From positions 620,001 to 684,000 of the forward strand of contig CAWFFM010000001.1 of assembly GCA_963815125.1 (NCBI GenBank): a DNA stretch of 64,000 nucleotides. The letters run 5' to 3'. The notes beneath the pieces are model-generated. The model ran no database searches. It was not told the origin of the DNA and saw nothing but the letters and a program-made list of their open reading frames with translations. The translations under genes were made by a program, and so were the position numbers. This document shows, piece by piece, positions 17,744 through 26,300 of the stretch (positions are counted from its first letter, which is position 1; each line of letters opens with the position of its first letter). The DNA comes from Actinocatenispora sp963815125. Its GTDB lineage: Bacteria > Actinomycetota > Actinomycetes > Mycobacteriales > Micromonosporaceae.

Positions 17744-18936
17744 TTGTTTCCCTCCCAGGCGGGGTTCTCCCAGATGACCGAGCCGCCCATGCCGATGCCG
17801 ATGCACATCGCGGTCAGCCCGTAGCGCACCTCGGGGTGCTCGGCGAAATGACGGGCCAGCTGGGTCATCAGCCGCACGCCGGAGGATGCCAGCGGGTGGC
17901 CCATGGCGATCGCGCCGCCCCACGGGTTGACCCGGGGATCATCGTCGGAGATGCCGAAGTGGTCCAGGAACGCCAGGACCTGTACCGCGAAGGCCTCGTT
18001 GAGCTCGAACAGACCGATGTCGCCGATCTCCAGCCCGGCCAGGCGCAACGCCTTCTCGGTGGACGGGATCGGGCCGACACCCATCACCTCGGGCTCCACC
18101 CCGGCGAAGCCGTAGCTGACCAGACGCATCGCGATCGGCAGGCCCAACTCCCGGGCGACGTCCTCGGCGGCGATGATCGAGCAGGTCGCACCGTCGTTGA
18201 GACCGGCGGCGTTGCCCGCGGTGACCCGCCCGTGCGGCCGGAACGGCGTCTTGAGCCCGGACAGCTTCTCCAGGCTGGTGTCGGGTCGGGGTGCCTCGTC
18301 GTCGGCGGCGAGCCCCCAGCCCTCGTCGGCCGACCGGGTCGCGATGGTGACCAGGTCGGGCTGGATCCTCCCCTCGGCGTAGGCCTTGGCGACCTTCTGC
18401 TGGCTGGCCATCGCGAAGCGGTCGGCACGCTCCTTGCCGATGCCCGGCAGCCGGTCGTGCAGGTTCTCCGCGGTGGATCCCATCACCAGTGCGGACGGGT
18501 CGACGAGCTTCTCGGACAGGATCCGCGGGTTCGGGTCGACGCCCTCACCCATCGGGTGCCGGCCCATGTGCTCGACGCCACCGGCGATGGCCACGTCGTA
18601 CGCGCCGAACGCGATGCCCGAGGCGACAGTGGTGACAGCGGTCATGGCGCCGGCGCACATCCGGTCGATGGCGTAGCCCGGCACGGTCTTGGGCAGCCCG
18701 GCCAGCAGCGCGGCGGTGCGGCCGATGGTCAGTCCCTGATCGCCGATCTGGGTGGTCGCCGCGATGGCGACCTCGTCGACGCGTTCGGGTGGCAGTTGCG
18801 GGTGACGGCGGATCAGTTCGCGGATGCAGCGGATGACCAGGTCATCCGCGCGGGTCTCCGCGTACATGCCGCCCGCCTTGCCGAACGGGGTGCGTACGCC
18901 GTCGACAAAGACGACGTCGCGGACGGTACGGGGCAC
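17740..18936 (-). CDS. fadA: Acetyl-CoA acyltransferase (thiolase), beta-oxidation beta subunit
   Basis: A 398-residue thiolase that releases acetyl-CoA from 3-ketoacyl-CoA as partner of the FadB-type protein. Acyl-accepting Cys94 is in IDRMCAGAMTAV, His347 in AMGHPLASSG and base Cys378 in MCIGIGMGGSVIWENP. Start is GTG 18936, 7 bases after a full AGGAGG site. The 3' end overlaps the fadB start by 4 bases. A 102-base gap separates it from rnd, so it may have its own promoter, as the strong ribosome site suggests. Confidence 0.96.
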   Translation of the reverse strand: MPRTVRDVVFVDGVRTPFGKAGGMYAETRADDLVIRCIRELIRRHPQLPPERVDEVAIAATTQIGDQGLTIGRTAALLAGLPKTVPGYAIDRMCAGAMTAVTTVASGIAFGAYDVAIAGGVEHMGRHPMGEGVDPNPRILSEKLVDPSALVMGSTAENLHDRLPGIGKERADRFAMASQQKVAKAYAEGRIQPDLVTIATRSADEGWGLAADDEAPRPDTSLEKLSGLKTPFRPHGRVTAGNAAGLNDGATCSIIAAEDVARELGLPIAMRLVSYGFAGVEPEVMGVGPIPSTEKALRLAGLEIGDIGLFELNEAFAVQVLAFLDHFGISDDDPRVNPWGGAIAMGHPLASSGVRLMTQLARHFAEHPEVRYGLTAMCIGIGMGGSVIWENPAWEGNK

Positions 18937-19038
18937 GCGAGCCTCCTACAGGATTGCGTTCCTTCTCCCGCCCGATGCTACTCGTCAGTAACCGAGTTCG
19001 CTCAGGGTCCCCCGTCTGTGCTCCGCATCACACCAGGG

Positions 19039-20592
19039 TCAGGGTTGGTGACCGGCTGCCGCGTCGGCCAGTGCCGTACCGAGCGCCGCCGCGGTCAGCC
19101 CGACCTGCCAGGCCCGTGCGCCGTGTTCGACCAGGAAGGACTCCACCGCCGCAGGATCACCGTCGGTCGGTGGCTCCCAGGCCAGCCGGCGGACCGTGTC
19201 CGGGGTGAGCAGGTTCTCGGCGGGCAGATGGTGCTCCCGCGCGACCGAGGTGACCGCAGCCCGGCAGCGGGCCAGTCGTGTCGCGGCGGCCGGATCCCGC
19301 TCGGCCCAACGGTGGGCCGGTGGCGGGCCGTCCGCGGAGACCGACGGTGACGGCAGTTCCGGCTCCGGGAGGGTACGCACCTGCTGCAGCGTCGACAGCC
19401 AGGTACGGGTCAGCCGGCGGGCACCACGGTTGCCGAACCCGGGCAGCGCCATCAACGACTGCTCGTCCTTCGGGTCGGCCTGCGCCGCAGCGATGATCGC
19501 GGCGTCCGGCAGTACCCGACCCGGTGCGGTGTCGCGCCGCATGGCCACCTCGTCCCGGGCGGTCCACAGCGCGCGTACCCGCGCCAGCCCGCGGGCACCC
19601 CGTACCCGGTGGATGCCCGAGGTGCGGCGCCACGGATCCGTACGCGGCCGGGGCGGACCGGCGTCGACCAGAGCGGCGAACTCCTGCGCCGCCCACTCGG
19701 CCTTGCCCTGCCGGGTCAGTTCCGCGGCGAGTTCGTCGCGCAACGCGACCAGCAGTTCGACATCCAGTGCCGCGTAGGCCAACCAGCTCTCCGGCAGCGG
19801 CCGGGTGGACCAGTCCGCCGCCGAATGGTGCTTCTCCAGTGCGTAGCCCAGCAGCCGCTCGGTGATGGCCGCGAGCCCGACCCGCTCGAAGCCGGCCAGT
19901 CGTGCGGCCAGTTCGGTGTCGAACAACTGCCGGGGCCGCATGCCCACCTCGGCCAGACACGGCAGGTCCTGGCTGGCCGCGTGCAGCACCCATTCGGTGT
20001 CCGCGATCGCCTCGGTCAGGCTGGACAGATCGGTGCCCGCGGCGGCCAGCGGGATGGGATCGACCAACGCGGTCCCGGCGCCGTCACGGCGTAGCTGGAT
20101 CAGATACGCCCGCTGCGTGTAGCGATAGCCGGAGGCACGTTCGGCGTCGATGGCCACCGGCCCGTGCCCGGCGGCGAACCTGGTGACCATCTCGGCGAGC
20201 GCGGCCGGATCGGCGACGGGTTCGGGGATGCCGTCCCGCGGCTCGCGCAGCAGCACTGCCGGCGGTGTGTCGTCCTGCGCCGGACCGTCGTCGGTGGGAT
20301 CGGCCGTATCGGCCGGCCCGGCACCGGTCGTCGCTGCGGATCCGACCTCGCCGGACCCCTTCGCGGGATCCGCACCGACGGTATCTGAGCTGGTCACGGT
20401 GGGTTCAACGGGTACCGGTTCGAGGAACTCCGGTGCGGTGGCACTACCCGGTCGCGGCGGCGCCGGTGTCGATGCTGGCGACGAGGGCCCACCGTCCGGG
20501 GTCGTCGTGTCCTCAGCGGAGGGAGTGGGTGAAATGCGGTGCGTGTGGGCGTCGCTGGCGCCCCGACGTACCGGCGATGATCCGTCGGCCAC
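19039..20592 (-). CDS. rnd: Ribonuclease D-like 3'-5' exoribonuclease with HRDC domain
   Basis: A 517-residue protein: a low-complexity N-terminus (about 1-120), a DEDD 3'-5' exonuclease domain (about 125-315) with motif I VAIDAERASGYRY, motif II in HAASQDLPCLAEVG and motif III in WLAYAALDVELL, then an HRDC domain (about 335-415) and a C-terminal helical domain. RNase D trims 3' ends of stable RNA. GTG 20592 is my start choice because sequence upstream runs into the divergent promoter region; a later start is possible since the N-terminus is not conserved. Its neighbours (fadBA, DUF3000, hemE) are its usual actinobacterial company. Confidence 0.9.
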   Translation of the reverse strand: MADGSSPVRRGASDAHTHRISPTPSAEDTTTPDGGPSSPASTPAPPRPGSATAPEFLEPVPVEPTVTSSDTVGADPAKGSGEVGSAATTGAGPADTADPTDDGPAQDDTPPAVLLREPRDGIPEPVADPAALAEMVTRFAAGHGPVAIDAERASGYRYTQRAYLIQLRRDGAGTALVDPIPLAAAGTDLSSLTEAIADTEWVLHAASQDLPCLAEVGMRPRQLFDTELAARLAGFERVGLAAITERLLGYALEKHHSAADWSTRPLPESWLAYAALDVELLVALRDELAAELTRQGKAEWAAQEFAALVDAGPPRPRTDPWRRTSGIHRVRGARGLARVRALWTARDEVAMRRDTAPGRVLPDAAIIAAAQADPKDEQSLMALPGFGNRGARRLTRTWLSTLQQVRTLPEPELPSPSVSADGPPPAHRWAERDPAAATRLARCRAAVTSVAREHHLPAENLLTPDTVRRLAWEPPTDGDPAAVESFLVEHGARAWQVGLTAAALGTALADAAAGHQP

Positions 20593-20910
20593 CTGCCCAC
20601 CGTACGGGCCGGGCTCCGGGAATCTCTGGCCGCCCCGTCCATGACCGGTGCCGGTCCGTCGAATGAGGTGCGATTTCGCGGTATAGCGTATGGACTCTCC
20701 CGGCACTGCCGGTATTCACTGTTATCCGGTACCGTCCTGCACCGTTGCCCGCGTCCGCGCGGACATTCGGGTATGGCACCCGACCATTACGGTGTGCCGC
20801 AGGGACGCGGTCCGGTTTCGGGCCCGCAGACCTGCCGCGTCTGCGGCCATCTCAAGGCCGGCGCCGCGTGCGCGCAGAGGATGGGCAGGACAGGGGAGGA
20901 CCGTAGTCAG
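20593..20910. other. Divergent intergenic region between rnd and the trypsin-like protease gene
   Basis: These 318 bases separate two divergent starts. The part at about 20660-20730 is lower in GC than its surroundings and, read on the minus strand, holds TATACC and CATACG hexamers that could be -10 elements for rnd. A GGAGGA site for the protease ATG ends at 20900. I see no long repeat or RNA structure. Confidence 0.4.
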
Positions 20911-22221
20911 ATGACCGATCCGTACGCGCAGCACGGGCGGCAGGTCAGTGCGCAGCCGGGCGCACCCGGGGGGCAGCCGGATCCGGCGGGGCCCGGCGCT
21001 CCGACCGGCCCGGGCACCCCGACAGGCCCCGATGCCCCGGCGGGATCGGGCAGCCCGGTGGTGACCCAGGACCGCACCGAGCGGCCTGACGCGCAGTGGG
21101 CCGGCCCGAACCAACCGGTTCCCGGCCACGGGGTGCCGGGCCAGTACCCGTACGGCGGGCCCGGCCAGGGGCCACCGCCGCAGGCTCAGCAGTTTCCGGG
21201 GCACGTGCCGGGTCAGCCGCCCGAGGGGCACCCGGGGCAGCCCCCGGCGAACCAACCCCCGATGGGCCAGCCGACCGGTCAGTTCAACCCGACCGGTCAG
21301 TTCAACGCCGCGTCCTGGTCGACCGAACCGGGCACGGCCGGCTGGGCGGGTGCGCCCGGCGAGCCCCAGCAGTCACTACCGCAGGGCTCCCCGCCGATCT
21401 GGCAGCCACCATCCGCGCCCGCGCCGGCCGGTACCCCCCGGCGGGGTTCGCTCACCGTTCTGGCCGTGGTGCTGGCCTGCGTACTGATCTGTGTCGCGGC
21501 AGTACAGACGGTGCTGCTGGTGCGTACGAACTCCGCACTGGACGACCAGAAGCGCAGCGTGGCGGCCGCCCAGTCACACAGCGACAAGCGACTCAAGTCA
21601 CTGGAGGGCACCGTCAAGGCGCTGGAGGAGCGGGCGAAGAAGTCGCTGGACGCCGCAGCCGTGGCGAAGAAGGTGCTGCCCAGCGTCTTCCAGGTGGTTG
21701 CGGGTGACTACACCGGAAGCTCGTTCGTGATCGGCAGTGCAGCTGGCGGCGGTTCGTACCTGCTGACCAACGACCACGTCGTGCAGCCCCTGCTGGACAG
21801 TGGCAGCAGCGAGGTGGAACTGCAGCGTGGCGACTCGAAATTCCCGGCCAAGGTCGTTCAACACGACAAGAGCCTGGACATCGCGGTACTCGAATGCGAC
21901 CAGAAGTTCGAGATCCTCACCACCGTCAAGGCGGATGTCGAGCCTGGTGAGCCGGTGGTGGTGGTGGGTTCACCTCTTGGCCTGAACGACTCGGTCACGA
22001 CCGGCGTGGTCAGCTCCGCGCAACGCGACGTGCCGGGCAGTGACAAGAAGTTCATCCAGTTCGACGCTGCGATCAACCCGGGTAACTCCGGTGGTCCGGT
22101 GATGAATGCCAAGGGTGAGGTGGTCGGTATCGCCACCGAGAAGGCGCGTGACGCGGAGGGGATCGGGCTGGCGATTCCGATCTCGGTGCCGTGCGACAAG
22201 TTCTCGGTCTGCCGGGGCTGA
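20911..22221 (+). CDS. Membrane-anchored trypsin-like serine protease (HtrA-like, no PDZ)
   Basis: A 436-residue protein. Residues 1-175 are a Pro/Gly/Gln-rich cytoplasmic tail with short repeats, followed by a TM segment (about 181-204) and a coiled coil (about 207-245). The extracytoplasmic trypsin-like domain has the full catalytic triad: His289 in LTNDHVV, Asp323 in SLDIAVLE and Ser393 in NPGNSGGPV. There is no PDZ domain, unlike DegP/HtrA. ATG 20911 follows GGAGGA 10 bases away. The next gene has the same Pro-rich/TM/coiled-coil plan but no protease, so the two may interact. Confidence 0.88.
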   Translation: MTDPYAQHGRQVSAQPGAPGGQPDPAGPGAPTGPGTPTGPDAPAGSGSPVVTQDRTERPDAQWAGPNQPVPGHGVPGQYPYGGPGQGPPPQAQQFPGHVPGQPPEGHPGQPPANQPPMGQPTGQFNPTGQFNAASWSTEPGTAGWAGAPGEPQQSLPQGSPPIWQPPSAPAPAGTPRRGSLTVLAVVLACVLICVAAVQTVLLVRTNSALDDQKRSVAAAQSHSDKRLKSLEGTVKALEERAKKSLDAAAVAKKVLPSVFQVVAGDYTGSSFVIGSAAGGGSYLLTNDHVVQPLLDSGSSEVELQRGDSKFPAKVVQHDKSLDIAVLECDQKFEILTTVKADVEPGEPVVVVGSPLGLNDSVTTGVVSSAQRDVPGSDKKFIQFDAAINPGNSGGPVMNAKGEVVGIATEKARDAEGIGLAIPISVPCDKFSVCRG

Positions 22222-22317
22222 CCGTCCGGGCCGGTCGACGGACGTGACACGTGCACCCGTCGGGCACCATGAGTACAGGCACCGGGGCATCTTGCTCCGT
22301 GGAGGAGGAGTCACACA

Positions 22318-23190
22318 ATGAGCCAACCCGGATACGGGAACGGGCCGTATCCGCCCGACGGCCCGCAGCAGGGCTGGGGCGGCCCCGGCCAGCCGAATCA
22401 GCAACCGCCACCGGATCAGTACGGTGCGCCCTACGGACAACAACCCCCGTCCGGCTACGGTGACCAGCCGGCGAGCGGTCCCGGTTACGCGAGCCCACCG
22501 GCGAGTGGCCCTGGTTATGCCGGCCAACCGGCCAGCGGCCCGGGTTATGCCAGCCAGCCGGCCAGCGGAGCGGGTTATCCGAACCAGCCCGCGAGCGGTC
22601 CGGGCTTCGGTTCCGGTCCACAGCCGACCGCACCGTTCACCCCGATGCCGGCCAGCGGTGCCCCCAGCTACGGCGCCGACCAGGGTGCCGCGGGCCAACA
22701 GCACACGATGGCGCTGCCGTCCATGGGCACCGGTCCCGGCGCGCCCGGTGAGCCGTCACGGTTCGGCACCGAGCAGCCGCAACGCAAGCGTGGCCCGTGG
22801 ATCCCGGTACTCACCGCCGCGACCGCCGTGTTCCTGATCCTCGCCGTCACGATGACGGTGATGTTCGTGACCAAGAACGGTGACTACAACAACGAGAAGA
22901 AGGTCGCGGCCAGCCGGCAGAGCACGATCGACGGTCAGAAGAAGAAGATCGACGACCTCGGCAAGCAGCTGGACTCGACCAAGAAGGATCTGGACAAGGC
23001 CAACCAGGACCTGTCCGGGGCGAAGAGCACCAACAAGTCTCTCGCCTCCGACAAGGCCACTGTCGCCAAGTGTCTGAGCATGCTGGAGGACGCGCTGGTA
23101 GCGGCCGGCAAGAACGACGAGAAGAAGTACCGTGAGCTGGTCAAGGACCTTCAGGCGCCGTGCCGCAAGGCGGACGCTCTGATCAGGTGA
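22318..23190 (+). CDS. Pro/Gly-rich single-pass membrane protein with coiled-coil C-terminus
   Basis: A 290-residue protein of unknown function. ATG 22318 follows a strong GGAGGAGG site. Residues 1-155 are a Gly/Pro/Gln/Tyr-rich cytoplasmic tail containing a 10-residue tandem repeat. A TM segment (about 160-183) is followed by a Lys/Asp-rich coiled coil (about 190-245) and a small helical end with two Cys. Such tails occur on actinobacterial membrane proteins that gather at growth sites, but that is only analogy. It lies 96 bases after the trypsin-like protease gene, which has the same plan. Confidence 0.75.
   Translation: MSQPGYGNGPYPPDGPQQGWGGPGQPNQQPPPDQYGAPYGQQPPSGYGDQPASGPGYASPPASGPGYAGQPASGPGYASQPASGAGYPNQPASGPGFGSGPQPTAPFTPMPASGAPSYGADQGAAGQQHTMALPSMGTGPGAPGEPSRFGTEQPQRKRGPWIPVLTAATAVFLILAVTMTVMFVTKNGDYNNEKKVAASRQSTIDGQKKKIDDLGKQLDSTKKDLDKANQDLSGAKSTNKSLASDKATVAKCLSMLEDALVAAGKNDEKKYRELVKDLQAPCRKADALIR
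22465..22614 (+). repeat. 30-bp in-frame tandem repeat, five units
   Basis: Five successive 30-base units encode QPASGPGYAS-like decapeptides with small changes (PPASGPGYAG, QPASGAGYPN, QPASGPGFG). They lie in the cytoplasmic tail of the preceding membrane protein gene. The repeats are coding and contiguous, without spacers, so this is not a CRISPR array. Confidence 0.9.
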
Positions 23191-23201
23191 TCCCGGCCCG
23201 G

Positions 23202-23233
23202 GACGCGGTCCGGTCCTCGGGCCGGACCGCGTC
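23202..23233. terminator. Perfect 12-bp hairpin next to the IS630 insertion site
   Basis: Arms 23202-23213 and 23222-23233 are perfectly complementary around an 8-base loop, 11 bases after the stop of the coiled-coil protein gene. It ends two bases before the TA used as IS630 target. Before insertion it would have served both this gene and the convergent DUF3000 gene. Confidence 0.8.
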
Positions 23234-23237
23234 TCTA

Positions 23238-24461
23238 GTGCCGCATCAGGCAATGTTCGCCCCGTCGTGACGCGTCGTCCAGGTGCTGTGCCAGGTGGCA
23301 TCGGACCGTCAGAATGATCATGTGGCTGAACGCGTGCAGGTCCGTGAGATCGATGACGACGAGGGCAGGCGGCTGCTGCGGATCATCCGCAGAGGCACTG
23401 GGTCCGTGGTGACCTGGCGGCGGGCCCAGATGGTGCTGCTGTCCGCACAGGGCATGCCGGAGGCGAAGATCGCCGAGGTGACGTTCACCAGCGCGGACCG
23501 GGTCCGGGACGTGATTCACAACTTCAACGCCGACGGCTTCGACTCGCTCTACCCCAAGTACAAGGGCGGCCGACCGAGGACGTTCACGCTCCCGGAACGC
23601 CGGGAGATCAAGAAGATCGCCAAGTCCAAGCCGGCCGAGCACGGCCTGCCGTTCTCGACCTGGAGCCTGGCCAAGCTGGCCGACTTCCTGGTCGCCGAGG
23701 GGGTGGTCGACGACATCAGCCACGAGGGCCTTCGGGTCCTGCTCCGCGAGGAGGGCGTGTCGTTTCAACGCGTGAAGACCTGGAAGACCTCCCGAGACCC
23801 GGACTACGCCGCCAAGAAGGCCCGGGTCGAGCACCTCTACGCGATTGCCGACGGCGAGGTCATACCCGAGGAGGGCGAGCCCGAAGTCATCTTTTGCATG
23901 GACGAATTCGGCCCGCTCAACCTCCAGCCGCACCCCGGCCGGCAGTGGGCCGAACGCGGCGGCAAGGGCAAGGACCCCGACCGAGCCCAGACCCCGGCGG
24001 CGGGCCACCTACACCCGACCGCACGGCGTCCGGCACCTGTTCGCCGCCTACGACCTGGCCAAGGACCAGCTCTACGGCCACATCAAGAAGACCAAGAACC
24101 GCTCCAAGTTCCTGGAGTTCTGCCGCTACCTGCGCTCGCTGCACCCCGCGGACGTGCGCATTGCGATCATTTGCGACAACTACTCGCCGCACCTGACGAC
24201 GAACGGTGCCAGCGGGTCGGCACGTGGGCCGCGGCGAACAACGTCGAGATCGCCTACACCCCGACCAACAGCTCCTGGCTCAACCGGATCGAGGCCCAGT
24301 TCACCGCCCTGCGCTACTTCGCCCTCGACGGCACTGACCACCCCAGCCACAAGGCCCAGGGCAGCATGATCCGCCGCTACATCATCTGGCGGAACAAGCA
24401 CGCCGCCGACGAACGCCTACGCGAAGTCGTCGCCAGGGCGAACGTTGCTTGAATGCGGCAC
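23238..24461 (+). mobile_element. IS630-family insertion sequence, left copy
   Basis: About 1.22 kb bounded by imperfect inverted repeats: 23238-23262 and 24436-24461 (one indel, two mismatches over 25-26 bases). It holds one transposase gene. TA precedes the left end; after the right end the bases are TG, so the inner end lacks a matching TA. Confidence 0.8.
23322..24452 (+). pseudogene. IS630-family DDE transposase with two compensating frameshifts
   Basis: GTG 23322 begins an N-terminal helix-turn-helix region (VREIDDDEGRRLLRIIRRG) and a winged-helix part, then the DDE domain. The first catalytic Asp is in FCMDEFGPLNL. Near 23985-23995 the frame shifts by one extra base; the middle part (HGVRHLFAAYDLAKDQLYGH, then IICDNYSPHL with the second Asp) reads in the +1 frame. 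Near 24203-24206 a missing base restores the first frame for NSSWLNRIEAQF with the catalytic Glu. The first frame alone stays open by chance, so a naive 389-codon reading would contain about 70 wrong residues without the second Asp. Inactive as it stands, unless the shifts are sequencing errors. Confidence 0.85.
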
Positions 24462-24486
24462 TGGAAGCGTCACCCCTCCTGGCGGT

Positions 24487-25356
24487 TCAGCGATTGAAGT
24501 AGAAGCCTGCGTCGAGGTCGGCGAGCAGGGTGGGGTGGGTCGGCTCCCAGCCGAGCAGTTCGCGGGTCGCCTGGTTCGGCATCTTGACGTCGATGCCGAT
24601 GAAGGGGAAGGCCTTGAAGTGCTCGGCTGCCTGCTCCGCCGACATGCTGACCGCCTCGATGCCTAGGTGGCGGGCGACGGACTCTGCGATGGTGCGGACC
24701 GGGACGCCGGCCTCGGTGGCGCCGGTGACCTGCGAGCCGGCTGGGGCCTTATCCAGTGCGAGCGCCCAGACGCGGGCGACGTCGAGGGTGTGGCCCGTGG
24801 CCCAGGTGTTGGCGCCGTCCCCGAGGTAGCCGGCGACGCCGGTCTGGCGGGCGATCCGGAGGTACTGCGGGATGAACCCGTTCCGGTCGCGCTCGCTGTG
24901 GGTGACGTTCGGGACCGCGACCAGGACGGTGCGCACGCCGCGCCCGGTGTACCCGTGGATGGCGAGTGCGACCTTGGCGCGGGGGTTGGGGTGGTTCACC
25001 AGGTCCTCGACGCGGCCCATGCCGATGCCGAGGAAGGCCTTGCCGGTGTCGAGGAGTTCGCCGCAGATCGCGTGGACGACCTCTTCGTCCTGCGCGGCGA
25101 CCTCGGCGAAGCGACCGGACGCGATGCCCTCGTGCTGGAAGCCGAGGTGGACGACCGCGTCGGCGTCGCGGGCGGCCTCGCGCAGCCCGTCGAGGTCGGT
25201 CAGGTCCCCGCGGCGGTCCTCGGCGCCCATCGCCCTGACGGTCGCGGCCGCCTCGTCGGAACGGGCGAGGCCGACGACGTCGTGACCTGCGTGGATGAGC
25301 TCGGGAACAACGGCGGAGCCGATGTGGCCGCTGGCGCCGGTGACGAAGACGCGCAT
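24487..25356 (-). CDS. NAD(P)-dependent SDR-family epimerase/reductase
   Basis: A 289-residue extended/atypical SDR. The N-terminal Rossmann motif VTGASGHIGSAVVPEL binds NAD(P), with acidic EDRRGDLTDLDGL after the second strand and DADAVVHLGFQHE after the fourth. The usual YxxxK is not clear, as in several atypical SDRs. A Met codon right after the TetR-type palindrome gives the start. The divergent TetR gene and shared palindrome suggest it is the repressed target, a common arrangement for stress- or substrate-inducible oxidoreductases. Both are cargo of the IS630-bounded island. Substrate unknown. Confidence 0.85.
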   Translation of the reverse strand: MRVFVTGASGHIGSAVVPELIHAGHDVVGLARSDEAAATVRAMGAEDRRGDLTDLDGLREAARDADAVVHLGFQHEGIASGRFAEVAAQDEEVVHAICGELLDTGKAFLGIGMGRVEDLVNHPNPRAKVALAIHGYTGRGVRTVLVAVPNVTHSERDRNGFIPQYLRIARQTGVAGYLGDGANTWATGHTLDVARVWALALDKAPAGSQVTGATEAGVPVRTIAESVARHLGIEAVSMSAEQAAEHFKAFPFIGIDVKMPNQATRELLGWEPTHPTLLADLDAGFYFNR

Positions 25357-25381
25357 GAGGATCTCCCTGGAAAGTGATGCG

Positions 25382-25420
25382 ACTTGGTAACGTCACGCTA
25401 GCACGGTGACGATACCAAGT
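25382..25420. promoter_or_regulatory. Likely TetR operator between divergent SDR and tetR genes
   Basis: Arms 25382-25396 (ACTTGGTAACGTCAC) and 25406-25420 (GTGACGATACCAAGT) are complementary at 14 of 15 positions around a 9-base spacer. The site fills the middle of the 77-base gap between the two starts, where it can cover promoters for both. TetR-type dimers bind such dyads. Confidence 0.75.
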
Positions 25421-25442
25421 CACGTCACCTAGGATGGTCCTC

Positions 25443-26018
25443 ATGGCGCGATGGGAACCGAACGCACGGGAACGGCTGGTCCGCGCCGCAGTCGAATTGT
25501 TCGCGGAGCAGGGGTACGAGGCGACGACGGTCAACGAGATCGCCGAGCGGGCCGGAGGGCTGACCAAGACCACGTTCTTCCGGCACTTCACCGACAAGCG
25601 CGAGGTGCTGTTCGCCGGCCAGGAGATCCACAGCCGGATCACGGCCGAGGCGATCGCCGAGGCGCCCGAAGCGGCCACGCCTCTGGAAACGGTCGGCCTG
25701 GCGCTGGACGGACTCGCTTCCTCGTTCACGGAGGACCGGCGTGACATCGGGCGGCGGCTTCGGGCGGCCATCGCGAACAGCGCGGAACTGCAGGAGCGCT
25801 CCGCCTCCAAGCGGGCGGCGCTCTCCGAGGCGATGGCGCAGGCGCTTCGCACGCGCGGTGTCTCGGAACTCGTCGCCGATCTCGCGGCCGAACTGGGCGC
25901 GCGTGCCTTCTACGGCGCGTTCGACCGGTGGACGTCGGCAGCGGATCCGCGGACTCTCGTCGAGTACGCGCGAGAGGCGTTCGGTGAGTTGAAGACCGCT
26001 GTGTCCGTGCTCGAATAG
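25443..26018 (+). CDS. TetR-family transcriptional repressor
   Basis: A 191-residue regulator when started at ATG 25443 (an in-frame ATG lies 9 bases upstream). The N-terminal helix-turn-helix is classic: RLVRAAVELFAEQGYEATTV, then ITKTTFFRHF-like LTKTTFFRHFTDKREVLF. The helical C-terminal domain would bind a small ligand. It faces the SDR gene across a 39-base palindrome and so probably represses both. It ends just before an IS-end-like motif (26031-26042). Start and family are secure, ligand unknown. Confidence 0.92.
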   Translation: MARWEPNARERLVRAAVELFAEQGYEATTVNEIAERAGGLTKTTFFRHFTDKREVLFAGQEIHSRITAEAIAEAPEAATPLETVGLALDGLASSFTEDRRDIGRRLRAAIANSAELQERSASKRAALSEAMAQALRTRGVSELVADLAAELGARAFYGAFDRWTSAADPRTLVEYAREAFGELKTAVSVLE

Positions 26019-26042
26019 CCCGCCTGGCCGGGATGCGGCACT

Positions 26043-26300
26043 GTCCGATACGCGGCGCCGCGCGCAGTGCTGGTGAAGATGATCGTCGCGACCGGCTTCG
26101 CCGGAAGCAGCATCATCTGGGCCCGCCGCCGGGTCACCACCGAGCCGCTGCCCCTGCGCACGATTCGCACCAGCCGACGATCCTCGTCGCCATCGATCTC
26201 CCGAACTTCAACCAATTCCGCCATATGCCAAGTCTGATTACATCCCCCCGCCGGGCAGGGGTCACCATACCGACGGGGCAAACGTTGCCTGATGCGGCAC
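26043..26300 (-). mobile_element. Remnant of a second IS630 copy (left end and transposase N-terminus)
   Basis: Read on the minus strand, the end 26300-26276 matches the left end of the complete copy at 23 of 25 bases. From ATG 26224 it encodes MAELVEVREIDGDEDRRL and RRGSGSVVTRRRAQMMLL, clearly homologous to the other transposase N-terminus. About eight residues are missing before IIFTS, and the homology stops near 26070. The rest of the element is gone. A 12-base IS-end-like stretch at 26031-26042 lies beside it in the same orientation as the left copy's right end. Confidence 0.8.

Noticed and set aside
20641..20910. A 90-codon upstream extension of the trypsin-like protease
   Set aside because: It has no ribosome site or conserved features, it crosses the divergent promoter region, and ATG 20911 has GGAGGA.
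22465..22614. Regular 30-base repeats resembling a CRISPR array
   Set aside because: Units are contiguous with no unique spacers, translate in frame to a decapeptide repeat and have no cas genes nearby.
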